Positions 1-7,606 of a stretch of DNA of 40,853 nt are shown here, piece by piece (within the stretch, counting starts at the first letter, position 1; every line of letters starts with the position of its first letter). Source of the stretch: a virus. Both the position numbers and the translations under genes were made by a program. The notes under the pieces are model-generated. The model worked only from the letters and a program-made list of their open reading frames with translations, made no database searches and was not told where the DNA came from. The stretch is taken from IMG/VR virus record IMGVR_UViG_3300037258_000475, positions 1 to 40,853 of that record, one strand, 5' to 3'.

Positions 1-165
1 CTTGAGCAGGTCAAATCCCTGCCGGCGGCGGCGCAGCTTGTGATCGCCGAACTGTTGGTCGCCAGGATCATATTCGCGCTGCCGGAGCCGGAAAAAAGCG
101 AGACGATCGAGCTTTGCAGGCGGGATATCGCCGGCATCGTCTACGAGATCGGGGCACTCCTGTGA
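1..165 (+). CDS. C-terminal end of an unidentified early phage gene (partial)
   Basis: The reading frame is open from the first base to the TGA at 163-165 and gives the last 54 residues of a protein whose start lies outside the window. The fragment is helical-looking, with hydrophobic runs such as LVIAELLVARIIFALPEPEK, and ends in GIVYEIGALL. The stop overlaps the next gene's GTG, as in the rest of this operon, which supports it as a real early gene rather than chance. In Mu-like phages this place, just before the transposase, holds small regulators or hypothetical proteins. I recognise no family, and too little is present to assign one. Confidence 0.55.
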   Translation, partial: LEQVKSLPAAAQLVIAELLVARIIFALPEPEKSETIELCRRDIAGIVYEIGALL

Positions 166-629
166 CGCGCCGCGCGCTCCCGCGCAGCGATCAGCTTGAC
201 CTGCTGGCATGGCAGCCGGCGGAGACCGTGGCGCGGTTCGAGGACCACCAGGTGCGCGCGGCCAGCATCGCGGGGCGCGTCTGCAAGGCGATCAGCGCGG
301 CGCTGGATGAATGCGGCAAGACGCGCGCCGAGGTGGCCGAGCTGATGACCGCGTTCCTCGGCGCGAAGGTCAGCTTGAACATGCTGAACGCCTACGCCAG
401 CCAGGCGCGGGAGGACCACCAGGTCAGCGTGGTGCGGTTCATTGCACTGATCCACGCGACCGGCGACCGGCGGCTGCTGGAGCTGCTGGCGGATGCGTTC
501 GGCTGGGTGGTGATCGAGCGGCAATACCTGCCGCTGATCGACCTCGCGCGGGTGCGCGAACGCAAGGATGAGCTGGCCCGCACGGCGAAGGCGATCCGTC
601 GTGACGCGAGAAATCGGGGCATCCTGTGA
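162..629 (+). CDS. Conserved pre-transposase protein of Mu-like prophages, function unknown
   Basis: The protein is 155 residues if it starts at GTG 162, which overlaps the preceding TGA. An in-frame ATG at 114 would lie inside the upstream gene and add a basic N-terminus with no conserved look. The stop overlaps the GTG of the transposase gene, so the two are translationally coupled. The middle part (KAISAALDECGKTRAEVAELM, then VSLNMLNAYASQA) resembles a helix-turn-helix with a recognition helix, followed by a helical part with ATGDRRLLELLADAFGW. I recall similar proteins directly before muA in alphaproteobacterial Mu-like prophages, without an experimental function. A DNA-binding accessory or regulatory role is an inference. 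Confidence 0.7.
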   Translation: MTRRALPRSDQLDLLAWQPAETVARFEDHQVRAASIAGRVCKAISAALDECGKTRAEVAELMTAFLGAKVSLNMLNAYASQAREDHQVSVVRFIALIHATGDRRLLELLADAFGWVVIERQYLPLIDLARVRERKDELARTAKAIRRDARNRGIL

Positions 630-2596
630 CGCTGACGCGGGAATGGTTTTCGCCCGCCGAGCTTGCCGCGATGGCGCTGCCGTCGCTGCCGAACACGAAA
701 CAAGGGATCAATCTGCTGGCGGAACGCGGCGACTGGCAGCAGCCGGCCTGGCGCGACGTGCGCTGGCGGGCGCGGTGCGGGCGCGGCGGCGGGGTCGAGT
801 ATCACTACTCGGTCCTGCCGAGCGTCGCCCAGGTGATGCTCACGATGCAGTTCAGCCAGGTCGCCGAGGCGACCGAACGGGCGGTGGCACAGCGGCAACT
901 CACACAGGCCGAGATGTGGCGCTTCTTCGACGGGTTGTCGGCGGGGAAGAAAGCCAAGGCGGCGGAGAAGCTGGAGGCGCTGGACGCGATCGCGGCGCTG
1001 CGGCGTGCCGGCATGGGCAAGGTGATTGCCATGCAGCAGGTGGCGGCGCGGTGCGGGATAAAACTGTCGTCGCTGTATTCGTGGGAACGCTGCGTCGACG
1101 GGATCGAGCGGCATGACTGGCTGGCGTATCTGGCGCCTCGGCATGCCGGCCGCATGGCGACGGTGCAGTGTTCCGACGCGGCGTGGGAGTTCCTGAAGGC
1201 GGATTATCTGCGGCCGGCGCGTCCGCTGTTCGAGGCGTGCTGGCGGCGGCTGGAGGCCGCGGCGAAAGAGCATCGCTGGACGCTGCCGAGCCGGCGGACG
1301 ATGGCGCGGCGGATCGATGCGTTGCCGGCGGAGCTGCGCGTCTATGCCCGGGACGGCGCCGATGCGCTGAAGCGGATGTATCCGGCGCAGCAGCGCGATC
1401 GCGGCGTGTTCCATGCGCTGGAGGCGGTGAACGCCGACGGGCACAAGTGGGATGTGTTCGTGCGCTGGCCCGACGGATTTGTCGGCCGGCCGATGATGTT
1501 GGCGTTCCAGGATCTGTATTCCAGCAAGCTGCTGAGCTGGCGCATCGACCGGAGCGAGAACAAGGGCGCGGTGCGGCTGGCGTTCGGCGACCTGGTGGAG
1601 CAGTTCGGCATCCCGGATCTGTGCTGGCTGGACAACGGCCGCGCGTTCGCCAGCAAGTGGATCACCGGCCGCACGCCGAACCGCTACCGGTTCAAGATCA
1701 GGGATGACGATCCGGACGGCATCATGACGCAGCTCGGCGTCGAGGTGCACTGGACGCAGCCCTATGCCGGGCAGTCGAAGCCGATCGAGCGGGCGTTCCG
1801 GGACTTTGCCGGCGACATCGCGAAGCATCCGAAGTTCGCCGGCGCCTATACCGGCAACAATCCGATGGCGAAGCCGTCCGACTACGGCAGCAGCGCGGTG
1901 CCGCTGGCGGTGTTCCTGGAAGTACTCGAGCAGGAAATCGCCGCGCACAACGCGCGGGCCGGGCGCCGGGCAGCGGTGTGCGCCGGGCGGTCGTTCGATG
2001 AAACGTTTGCGGCGAGCTATGCCGAGGCGCCGATCCGCAAGGCGACGGCGGAACAGCGGCGGCTGTGGCTGCTGGCGGCCGAGGCGATCGGCGTCAGCGG
2101 CGTCGACGGGTCCATCACATTGATGGGCAACCGCTACTGGGGCGCGTTCCTGGAGCAGTTCCGCGGGCAGAAGGTGACCGTGCGGTTCGACCCGCAGCGG
2201 CTGCACGACGATCTGCACGTGTATCGGCTGGATGGCGCCTATCTGGGCGCGGCGAAGTGCATCGAGCGCGTGGGGTTCGCCGACCAGGACGCGGCGCGGG
2301 AGAGCGCCCGCGACCGCAACAGTTTCATCAAGGCGACGAAGGCGGCGTTGGCGGCGGAACGGAAGCTGTCGATCGCCGACGTGGCCGCGCTGATGCCCGA
2401 GCCGGAGACGCCGGCGGGGCCGCCGGCAACACGCGTGGTGCGCCTGGTGCGCGTCGCGGGCGCCGCACAGCCGATGCAAGCCGAGGAGGAAGAGGGATCG
2501 CAGGACGCGGTCTTCGAGGCCCTGTCGCGGATGAACGCCACCCGGCGAGGTGGCGTTCATCTGCGCGTGGTCGATCCAGAAACCACCGACGACTGA
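626..2596 (+). CDS. muA: Mu-type DDE transposase A
   Basis: This 656-residue protein is close to the 663 residues of phage Mu MuA. It starts at GTG 626, overlapping the previous stop. Residues ~5-75 look like the MuA N-terminal winged-helix domain that binds the enhancer, and a helical end-binding region follows. The catalytic core contains NADGHKWDVFVRW, LDNGRAFASKWITG and KPIERAFRDF, which carry the DDE triad at D271, D336 and E388. It also has the MuA-like PNRYRFKIRDDDP and AGAYTGNNPMAKPSDYG segments. The enzyme binds phage ends, nicks them and joins them to target DNA during integration and replicative transposition. The C-terminus, as in MuA, would contact MuB. All three catalytic residues are present. 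Confidence 0.97.
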   Translation: MTLTREWFSPAELAAMALPSLPNTKQGINLLAERGDWQQPAWRDVRWRARCGRGGGVEYHYSVLPSVAQVMLTMQFSQVAEATERAVAQRQLTQAEMWRFFDGLSAGKKAKAAEKLEALDAIAALRRAGMGKVIAMQQVAARCGIKLSSLYSWERCVDGIERHDWLAYLAPRHAGRMATVQCSDAAWEFLKADYLRPARPLFEACWRRLEAAAKEHRWTLPSRRTMARRIDALPAELRVYARDGADALKRMYPAQQRDRGVFHALEAVNADGHKWDVFVRWPDGFVGRPMMLAFQDLYSSKLLSWRIDRSENKGAVRLAFGDLVEQFGIPDLCWLDNGRAFASKWITGRTPNRYRFKIRDDDPDGIMTQLGVEVHWTQPYAGQSKPIERAFRDFAGDIAKHPKFAGAYTGNNPMAKPSDYGSSAVPLAVFLEVLEQEIAAHNARAGRRAAVCAGRSFDETFAASYAEAPIRKATAEQRRLWLLAAEAIGVSGVDGSITLMGNRYWGAFLEQFRGQKVTVRFDPQRLHDDLHVYRLDGAYLGAAKCIERVGFADQDAARESARDRNSFIKATKAALAAERKLSIADVAALMPEPETPAGPPATRVVRLVRVAGAAQPMQAEEEEGSQDAVFEALSRMNATRRGGVHLRVVDPETTDD

Positions 2597-2625
2597 GGGT
2601 CGCCGGCAACACAGGACAGAGCGGA

Positions 2626-3609
2626 ATGGGTAGCACACTGGAATTGGCCGTGGAAGACGGCCCGCAAGAGATGGATGAGGCGGCCGTAAGGGCCGCTTTT
2701 GACGCCGCGACCGCGCAGGACGGCAGGCCGCTGACCAAGATCGCGATCGAGGTGGGCATCCCCTACGGCACGCTGTCGAGCTGGCGGGGCGGCACCTATG
2801 CCGGCGACACGCTGCGGATCGCGAATGCGGCGCAAGCGTGGCTGGTGCAGCGGGTGGCGCGGGCGCGGCAGAAGGCGCTGCTGCCGACCGCCCCGGATTT
2901 CGTAATGACGAAAACCGCGAGCCAGATCTGGGAAGTGCTGGAGTTCGCGCAGTCGGCGCCAACGCTGGGGTTGGTGGTGGCCGCGTCAGGCGTCGGCAAA
3001 ACCTCGGCCTTCAAGGCGTATCGGCAACACCTGGCGAACACGGTGTGGCTGGTGACGATGCAGCCGTGCCACAAAAAGATTGCCGCCTGCCTGCAAGAGA
3101 TCGAGACGGCCCTGAAGATAGCGCGCCATCACGGTGTGGCGGCGAGCAGCCGGGCGATCATCGACCGCATCCGCGGCACCAAGGGCCTCGTGATCATCGA
3201 CGAGGCGCAGCATCTGTCAGCCGAGGCGCTGGATCAGATCCGTTCCCAGGCCGATGTGTCGGAAACCGGCTTCGTGCTGGGCGGCGGCCGAACGCTGGCA
3301 ACCAACATGGGCATGGAAAGCCGGCAAGAGCAGCTCGCGCAGGTGTTCCGCCGCGTGGGCATGCGGTTCAAGCGCGACCGGCCGCTGAGGGCCGATATCG
3401 AGGCGCTGCTGGATGCGTGGCGGATCGAGGCCGCGGACACGCGCCAGGAGCTGATGGGGATCGCGCTGAAGCCCGGCGGTGTCGGGGTGATGACGATGAT
3501 CCTGCGCCTCGCGTTCACCGTGGCGGGCGGAGAGAGCGTCGGGATGCCGACGGTCCAGCACGTGCGGCTGGCGTGGCAGCAGATCGGCGCCACGTCGTTG
3601 GCGGCGTGA
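2626..3609 (+). CDS. muB: MuB-like ATP-dependent target-selection protein
   Basis: The protein has 327 residues from ATG 2626, 29 bases after the transposase stop. The frame is open further upstream, but that part overlaps muA and lacks a MuB-like sequence. Residues ~35-62 (PLTKIAIEVGIPYGTLSSW) form a helix-turn-helix like the N-terminal DNA-binding domain of MuB. An AAA+ ATPase follows, with Walker A SGVGKTS (Lys125) and Walker B LVIIDEAQ (Asp192, Glu193). MuB polymerises on DNA with ATP, delivers target DNA to MuA and gives target immunity. The length is near the 312 residues of Mu MuB, and the position directly after muA agrees. Confidence 0.94.
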   Translation: MGSTLELAVEDGPQEMDEAAVRAAFDAATAQDGRPLTKIAIEVGIPYGTLSSWRGGTYAGDTLRIANAAQAWLVQRVARARQKALLPTAPDFVMTKTASQIWEVLEFAQSAPTLGLVVAASGVGKTSAFKAYRQHLANTVWLVTMQPCHKKIAACLQEIETALKIARHHGVAASSRAIIDRIRGTKGLVIIDEAQHLSAEALDQIRSQADVSETGFVLGGGRTLATNMGMESRQEQLAQVFRRVGMRFKRDRPLRADIEALLDAWRIEAADTRQELMGIALKPGGVGVMTMILRLAFTVAGGESVGMPTVQHVRLAWQQIGATSLAA

Positions 3610-3620
3610 GGGAGGGGGCG

Positions 3621-4397
3621 ATGGCGACATATACATATCGTTTCGACGAAGGCCGCGTCTTCCGGGGGGACATCGAGCAGTCGAAAGCGCAGGGCGAGGA
3701 TGCGATTTGGATGATCGCGGATGCGCATGCCAATCGTTGCGCGCGGACATTGGCAGTCAGCGAGTTGTTCCGGGACCGTTGGTCCAGTGCGGCGGCGCGC
3801 GCGATCGCTGTGGCATGGAGGCACGGCGTGCGCGCCGGGATGGCTTCCTTGCGCCGCAACCGCAAGCTGACGCGTAGCGCGAAGCGCTGGGCACGGGACT
3901 ATCGGGCGCGGCTGTGGTCGATGGGGCCGGAGGCGTTGCGCGATCGCGGGCTGGCGCGGTTCATCTTCGGACACAGCGATTTCGGCACGCCGCCGCGGGA
4001 GCAGGGGGCGGAGTGCAGGGCGCCGGCCTCGACCGAGCGGGAGCTGTGGGAGGCGCTGGATCGGCTGATCATGGAGTGCCACCGGCAGAAGCTGCAGCCG
4101 GCGATGGCGCTCACCGTCGCGCAGCACGTGTGCGGGCGGCTGCGGGCTGCGATGCGGGAAAGCGGATATACGCACGCAAGTCGGACGCATTGCGTTGCGT
4201 GTCGAGGGCGACAATTGGAACGCATACTACGCGCTACCCGGCACGATGGAGGGCGCACTCTGGATCGGTTCGATCGCGAGGGAATTCGTGGTGTCGAACC
4301 CCGAGCGCAAGCGCGCGTTCATAGAAATGATGGTCGATTGCGTTTCCGACATCATCGAGCAAGCCACAGGGACGAGGCCGGCCTTGGGTGCCTATGA
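3621..4397 (+). CDS. Hypothetical early phage protein; C-terminal part doubtful
   Basis: It starts at ATG 3621, eleven bases after muB, with the purine-rich run gggaggggg upstream as a ribosome site. Read to its first in-frame stop it has 258 residues. The first ~180 look like a genuine basic helical protein (RRNRKLTRSAKRWARDYRARLW; ELWEALDRLIMECHRQKL). From about base 4168 on it runs in another frame over the next gene, and the translation becomes Arg/His-rich and low quality. The native protein may therefore have ended near 4170 and lost its stop or suffered a frameshift. No family recognised. Confidence 0.55.
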   Translation: MATYTYRFDEGRVFRGDIEQSKAQGEDAIWMIADAHANRCARTLAVSELFRDRWSSAAARAIAVAWRHGVRAGMASLRRNRKLTRSAKRWARDYRARLWSMGPEALRDRGLARFIFGHSDFGTPPREQGAECRAPASTERELWEALDRLIMECHRQKLQPAMALTVAQHVCGRLRAAMRESGYTHASRTHCVACRGRQLERILRATRHDGGRTLDRFDREGIRGVEPRAQARVHRNDGRLRFRHHRASHRDEAGLGCL

Positions 4398-4443
4398 CGT
4401 AATCGTCGGTCCAGAGCACGAGCGCACCGGGAGGCCGTCATGA
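4195..4443 (+). CDS. Conserved hypothetical protein; start probably upstream
   Basis: Read from TTG 4195 it gives 82 residues beginning (M)RVEGDNWNAYYALPGTMEG and ending GPEHERTGRPS. I recall alphaproteobacterial phage and genomic homologues beginning with a few residues and then IALRVEGD-W-AYYA-PDTM, so the true start is probably further upstream. The frame continues upstream as IRTQVGRIALRVEGD. The best candidate start is the ATA at 4168, preceded by gggaaag, which would be a non-canonical or mutated start. The gene overlaps the doubtful end of the 3621 gene, and its stop overlaps the next ATG (atga). It is richer in A+T than its neighbours. Function unknown. Confidence 0.6.
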   Translation: MRVEGDNWNAYYALPGTMEGALWIGSIAREFVVSNPERKRAFIEMMVDCVSDIIEQATGTRPALGAYDVIVGPEHERTGRPS

Positions 4444-4637
4444 TCCGGGTGTGGATCGGCGGCTTTCTGCTGGGCTGCATCAAGGCGCACAAGGATCGCG
4501 CATGGCGTGCGCAGATGCGGATCATCGATCCCGCGAAGCTGACTGACGCACAGCTTTCCGACTTCGTGCATGGCCGGGCGATCGACTGGAGCACGGTCGA
4601 TCCGGCGGCGATGCGGCCGGTGGGGCACGCGTCGTGA
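4440..4637 (+). CDS. Small hypothetical early protein
   Basis: A 65-residue protein whose ATG overlaps the previous TGA, and whose own TGA overlaps the next GTG (gtga). It begins MIRVWIGGFLLGCIKAHKDR, a short hydrophobic stretch that is weak for a membrane segment, and continues with a polar part containing KLTDAQLSDFVHGRAIDW. No known domain is visible. The tight coupling on both sides is the main evidence that it is translated as part of the early operon. Confidence 0.55.
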   Translation: MIRVWIGGFLLGCIKAHKDRAWRAQMRIIDPAKLTDAQLSDFVHGRAIDWSTVDPAAMRPVGHAS

Positions 4638-4954
4638 GCGGCGCAGTGGACGGCGCGGCGGCGCGGGAGCCATCGATCTCGACGTTGATCCGGCTGTCGG
4701 CGGCGACGTGCGGCACGAGCGAGATCGATGTCGCCTCGGCCCGGCAGGACCGGCCCGCGGTGCGGGCGCGGCATGTGGCGATGTATCTGGCGCGCCACCT
4801 TACGGGCCAGTCGCTGCCGGAGATTGGGCGCCGATTCGGCAATCGGCACTATGCCAGCGTGATCTACGCGGTGCGCTCGATCGAGCGGCGGATCGAGACG
4901 GATACGGCGCTGGCGGCGGACGTGGCGGCGATCCGCCGGGCGGTGGCGGCATGA
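4634..4954 (+). CDS. Stand-alone DnaA domain IV (DNA-binding domain only)
   Basis: The 106-residue protein starts at GTG 4634 and is coupled on both sides. Residues ~13-105 align with the complete C-terminal DNA-binding domain of the replication initiator DnaA: ISTLIRLSAATCGTSEIDV, then RARHVAMYLARHLTGQSLPE, then IGRRFGNRHYASVIYAVRSI. The AAA+ ATPase domain is absent. The DnaA signature, normally F-G-G-R-D-H-T-T-V, here reads FGNRHYASV, so the residues equivalent to E. coli D433, H434 and T435, which contact the DnaA box, are all changed (H72, Y73, A74). It probably binds DNA. Whether it reads DnaA boxes, competes with host DnaA or regulates early genes is open. Confidence 0.9.
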   Translation: MSGAVDGAAAREPSISTLIRLSAATCGTSEIDVASARQDRPAVRARHVAMYLARHLTGQSLPEIGRRFGNRHYASVIYAVRSIERRIETDTALAADVAAIRRAVAA

Positions 4955-5598
4955 GCAGCGCGCTGAAGGGCTGGCTGCCGGGCGATCCGGTGCCGGCCGA
5001 CGAACCGATGATGCAGAACGAGTTGGGGCATTTCGTGCCGGCGGTGCTGGTGCGGCCGGATCACAAGCTGGAGGACCAGCTTGTGCGCGACCTGGCGGCG
5101 CAGGCGCAGGCGCTGCACGACCAGATCGCGCTGTTCAAGGCGTGCGCGTTCAACGACGTGCGCGCGCTGCTGGCACTGCTGGCGGAACGATACAAGGTCA
5201 AGGTCGGCGGCGCGCGCGGCGGCGTGGTGTTCCACAGCTACGACGGGCTGATGCGCGTGACGATCAGCGTCGCGGACCTGATGACGTTCGGGCCGGCGCT
5301 GGTGGCGGCGAAGGCGCTGATCGACGAGTGCATCACCGAATGGAGCGCCGGCGCCAACGCGAACATCCAGGCGATCGTCAACGATGCGTTCAGCGTGGGC
5401 GACGGGGGAAAGCTGCGGGTGGACCGCGTGCTGGCGCTGCGGCGGCTGGAGATCCGCGACGAGCGCTGGCAGCGGGCGATGGAGGCGATCGGCGATGCGC
5501 TGCGGGTGGCGCAGACGCGGGAATACATCCGGGTTTATCGCCGGGCGAACCGCGAGGCGGTGTTCGAGCAGATCGTGCTGGATGCGAGCCGGGTGTGA
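4951..5598 (+). CDS. DUF3164 family phage protein
   Basis: The 215-residue protein starts at ATG 4951 (atga overlap). Family-typical segments are visible: NELGHFVPAVLVRPDHKLED near the N-terminus, the helical LVRDLAAQAQALHDQIALFK, then AERYKVKVGGARGGVVFHSYDG and KALIDECITEWSAGANANIQ, and near the end RRLEIRDERWQRAMEAIGDA. DUF3164 proteins are common in the early regions of Mu-like phages of Proteobacteria, where they lie between muB and gemA. Their function is not established. The full family length appears to be present. Confidence 0.88.
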   Translation: MSSALKGWLPGDPVPADEPMMQNELGHFVPAVLVRPDHKLEDQLVRDLAAQAQALHDQIALFKACAFNDVRALLALLAERYKVKVGGARGGVVFHSYDGLMRVTISVADLMTFGPALVAAKALIDECITEWSAGANANIQAIVNDAFSVGDGGKLRVDRVLALRRLEIRDERWQRAMEAIGDALRVAQTREYIRVYRRANREAVFEQIVLDASRV

Positions 5599-6080
5599 TG
5601 GGCGCGCAGATCCCCGCCATTACCGTCTGGCAGCCGTGGGCCACGTTGATCGCCATCGGGGCCAAACCCTTCGAGTTCCGCGGGTGGGCTGCGCCCGTGC
5701 ATTACCAGGGCAAGCGCATTGCGATCCACGCCGGTGCGCGGCCTGTTCGCATAGCAGAAGTTCGGAATCTGTTGCTTGAGCTCCACAGTTCCTTCTGGCG
5801 TGAAACAGGACTGCTGCGCGAAATAAGCATCAAGTTGCTTGAACGCACATTGTTGAACCCTCGCGGACTTCCGCTTTCATCAGTGATCTGCGTTGCGACG
5901 TTGGGGCAACCCATTCGAGACGCGGAGCTCGCGCGTGAGCTCGGCGTCACGCTGATACTCGATAGTGATCGAGGCGAACACAGCAGTTGGGCGTGGCCTC
6001 TGACCGACATCTCGGCCGTTCGGCCGTACGCGCCTGCCCGAGGAAAGCAGGGCTTCTGGCGCTGGGCGGTGCCGTCATGA
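5598..6080 (+). CDS. ASCH-domain protein (putative RNA-binding or RNA-processing)
   Basis: The 160-residue protein starts at ATG 5598 in a tgatg overlap. It shows the phage/prophage ASCH pattern: ITVWQPWATLIAIGAKPFEF close to the N-terminus, GKRIAIHAGARPV, a strand SVICVATLGQP, and the C-terminal WAWPLTDI followed by ARGKQGFWRW. ASCH domains have a PUA-like beta-barrel and are predicted RNA binders; one characterised branch is an N4-acetylcytidine amidohydrolase. In many relatives the first motif reads ETRxW; here it is EFRGW, so the Glu is kept but the Thr-Arg order is not. The middle part (~5740-5960) is more A+T-rich than its neighbours, which suggests separate acquisition. Confidence 0.8.
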   Translation: MGAQIPAITVWQPWATLIAIGAKPFEFRGWAAPVHYQGKRIAIHAGARPVRIAEVRNLLLELHSSFWRETGLLREISIKLLERTLLNPRGLPLSSVICVATLGQPIRDAELARELGVTLILDSDRGEHSSWAWPLTDISAVRPYAPARGKQGFWRWAVPS

Positions 6081-6280
6081 GCAACGAGCTCTCAGAACGC
6101 GATTTTGCCGGTCTTAAGGAGCTTCTGAGCGACGCTGAGACGTGCGCCAGGCTGTCGTGGTGGGAAGAGGAATTCCTATCCGACATGCGCGGCCGGGTGC
6201 TTGTGCATGGCACGGCGACCCGTGTCTCGGATGCGCAATGGAAGGTGCTGCGGCGGATCGAGGCCAAGGTCCATGTCTGA
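6077..6280 (+). CDS. Small hypothetical early protein
   Basis: A 67-residue acidic helical protein whose ATG overlaps the ASCH gene's stop (atga). It contains ELLSDAETCARLSWWEEEFL and DAQWKVLRRIEAKV. This resembles short phage proteins of the form LS-W-E-FL-S---RL-----LS-KQ--VL--I--K, which occur beside GemA or single-strand-binding genes. No catalytic motif is visible. It overlaps the next gene by eight bases. Confidence 0.65.
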   Translation: MSNELSERDFAGLKELLSDAETCARLSWWEEEFLSDMRGRVLVHGTATRVSDAQWKVLRRIEAKVHV

Positions 6281-6704
6281 GCGCGAAGCGATCCTGCGCG
6301 GGCAGCCGGTGATGGTGACGGTGCGGGAGCTTGCGCCTCCGGGTGCGGCGTTCGATCCGCAGATCCCGGAGGTGCGGCTGGCGGAGCCGGCGCCGGCGTT
6401 GCTGGCTGCGTTCGCCGGGCAGGAACGCCAGAAGCAGTTCACCTTGATGGAGCTGCCGGAGCACGTGCTGGCTGCGCCGCAGACGCCGCGGGTGAAACGG
6501 CGCGGGCATCCGCAGCCGCCAGGCACCGGTCCCGCGGGCGAGACGTGCGGAAGCTGCGCGCACCTGCGGTCGGTCAACGGTGGCAGCAAGAATTTCTCCA
6601 AGTGCTTTCTGGTGAAGCATCAATGGACGCGTGGCGGCGGCAGCGACATTCGCCGGAGGGATGCAGCGTGCCGGCTGTGGCAGGCGAAGGCGGCGCGATC
6701 ATGA
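6273..6704 (+). CDS. Phage protein with C-terminal four-cysteine motif
   Basis: The 143-residue protein starts at ATG 6273, overlapping the previous gene. The first ~85 residues are Pro/Ala-rich with no clear fold. The C-terminal part has C92-x2-C95, C111 and C133 in the setting GETCGSCAHLRSVNG, then WTRGGGSDIRRRDAACRLW. Such a domain recurs in early phage proteins and is likely a small zinc- or iron-binding knuckle; the family function is unknown to me. Its TGA overlaps the ATG of gemA. Confidence 0.72.
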   Translation: MSEREAILRGQPVMVTVRELAPPGAAFDPQIPEVRLAEPAPALLAAFAGQERQKQFTLMELPEHVLAAPQTPRVKRRGHPQPPGTGPAGETCGSCAHLRSVNGGSKNFSKCFLVKHQWTRGGGSDIRRRDAACRLWQAKAARS

Positions 6705-7156
6705 CCGCGCAGCCTGCCGCCGATCGGCGCGCGATGCTGGGGAAGGTGCACCTGGCGCGCAAGCAAATGGGCCTCGACGACGAAACGTATCGCGGGCTGC
6801 TGGAGCGGGTGGTCGGGCAACGGAGCTGCGCGACGTGCTCGGACGGGCAACTGCACCTGGTGCTGGCGGAGTTCGCGCGGCTGGGCTGGACGGCGAAGCC
6901 GGCGCGGACGCGCAGCGATCGGGCGCAGGTGCGGATGATCTACGCGATCTGGGCCGACATCCGGCCGCTGCTGGAGGGCGGCGCCGGCGAGCAGGAGCTG
7001 CGCAGCTTCGTGCGGCGGCAGACGCGCGGGCCGGTGCATCCCGACGGCGTCGACGCGCCGGAATGGCTGGATGGCGCCGACGCGCGCGCGGTGATCGAGG
7101 GGCTGAAGGGCTGGCTGGCGCGGCTGCGCAAGGCACGGGAGGCGGTGCATGCCTGA
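6701..7156 (+). CDS. gemA: GemA-like regulatory protein (DUF1018)
   Basis: The 151-residue protein starts at ATG 6701 (atga overlap). The N-terminal part KVHLARKQMGLDDETYRGLL is the hallmark of the GemA family, followed by the basic segment RSDRAQVRMIYAIWADIRPL and a C-terminal helical region ending GWLARLRKAREAVHA. In phage Mu, GemA is an early protein reported to modulate host gene expression and DNA topology. It lies here, as in Mu, between the replication genes and the middle regulator Mor. Confidence 0.88.
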   Translation: MTAQPAADRRAMLGKVHLARKQMGLDDETYRGLLERVVGQRSCATCSDGQLHLVLAEFARLGWTAKPARTRSDRAQVRMIYAIWADIRPLLEGGAGEQELRSFVRRQTRGPVHPDGVDAPEWLDGADARAVIEGLKGWLARLRKAREAVHA

Positions 7157-7394
7157 GATCCAGCTCGAGTACGGCGATATCGCGTTCATGCGGGAATTGC
7201 CGCGGCTGCTGCCTCGGCATCTGCGCGAGGCTTCACATCCGGCGAAGGTGACGGAGAACAACCGCATCAGGCGGCTGCAATCGCGGGGGCTGATCCGCTG
7301 CACGATCGACGCCGAGCATTCCACTGCCGAATTCGTCATGGGCGAGCTGTCGCTGACCGATGCGGGCCGCGCTGTGCTGGCGGCGGAAAAGTGA
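7149..7394 (+). CDS. Small hypothetical protein, possible winged helix
   Basis: An 81-residue protein starting at ATG 7149 inside the end of gemA. The segments LPRLLPRHLREASHPAK, NNRIRRLQSRGLIRCTI and FVMGELSLTDAGRAVLAAEK follow the pattern helix, helix, recognition helix, beta-wing, helix, as in small winged-helix proteins; the ending T-D-A-G-R is typical of those. DNA binding is an inference. The stop overlaps the ATG of the next gene (tgatg). Confidence 0.6.
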   Translation: MPEIQLEYGDIAFMRELPRLLPRHLREASHPAKVTENNRIRRLQSRGLIRCTIDAEHSTAEFVMGELSLTDAGRAVLAAEK

Positions 7395-7606
7395 TGCGCG
7401 CCGCGCGGAACGTCCCCGATATGATTGCAGAGCGGTTCGCTGTGTCGCCCTCGATCAAGGAACTGAGCGCCGACATCGCGCGGCGCGGCTTCATACTGAC
7501 GCCGAAGGTGCGGCTTTATGCGCGCAGGGATGGCACGCACACCGTGCGCCTGGTGTGGCGGCATCGGGCGCTCGACAGCTCGGTCGTGCTGACCCTCCGA
7601 GTATGA
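7394..7606 (+). CDS. Small hypothetical protein before the Mor-like gene
   Basis: A 70-residue protein. ATG 7394 overlaps the previous TGA; a GTG one codon upstream (7391) is equally possible. It is basic and begins MRAARNVPDMIAERFAVSPS, with ADIARRGFILTPKVRLYARR in the middle and a beta-rich end. No family is recognised. Its stop overlaps the Mor-like ATG, so the two are co-translated. Confidence 0.5.
   Translation: MRAARNVPDMIAERFAVSPSIKELSADIARRGFILTPKVRLYARRDGTHTVRLVWRHRALDSSVVLTLRV

Noticed and set aside
392-2962. Very long open frame on the minus strand opposite muA/muB
   Set aside because: Its translation is rich in Arg, Pro, His and Ala without domain structure, as expected opposite high-GC coding DNA, and the + strand clearly encodes MuA and MuB.
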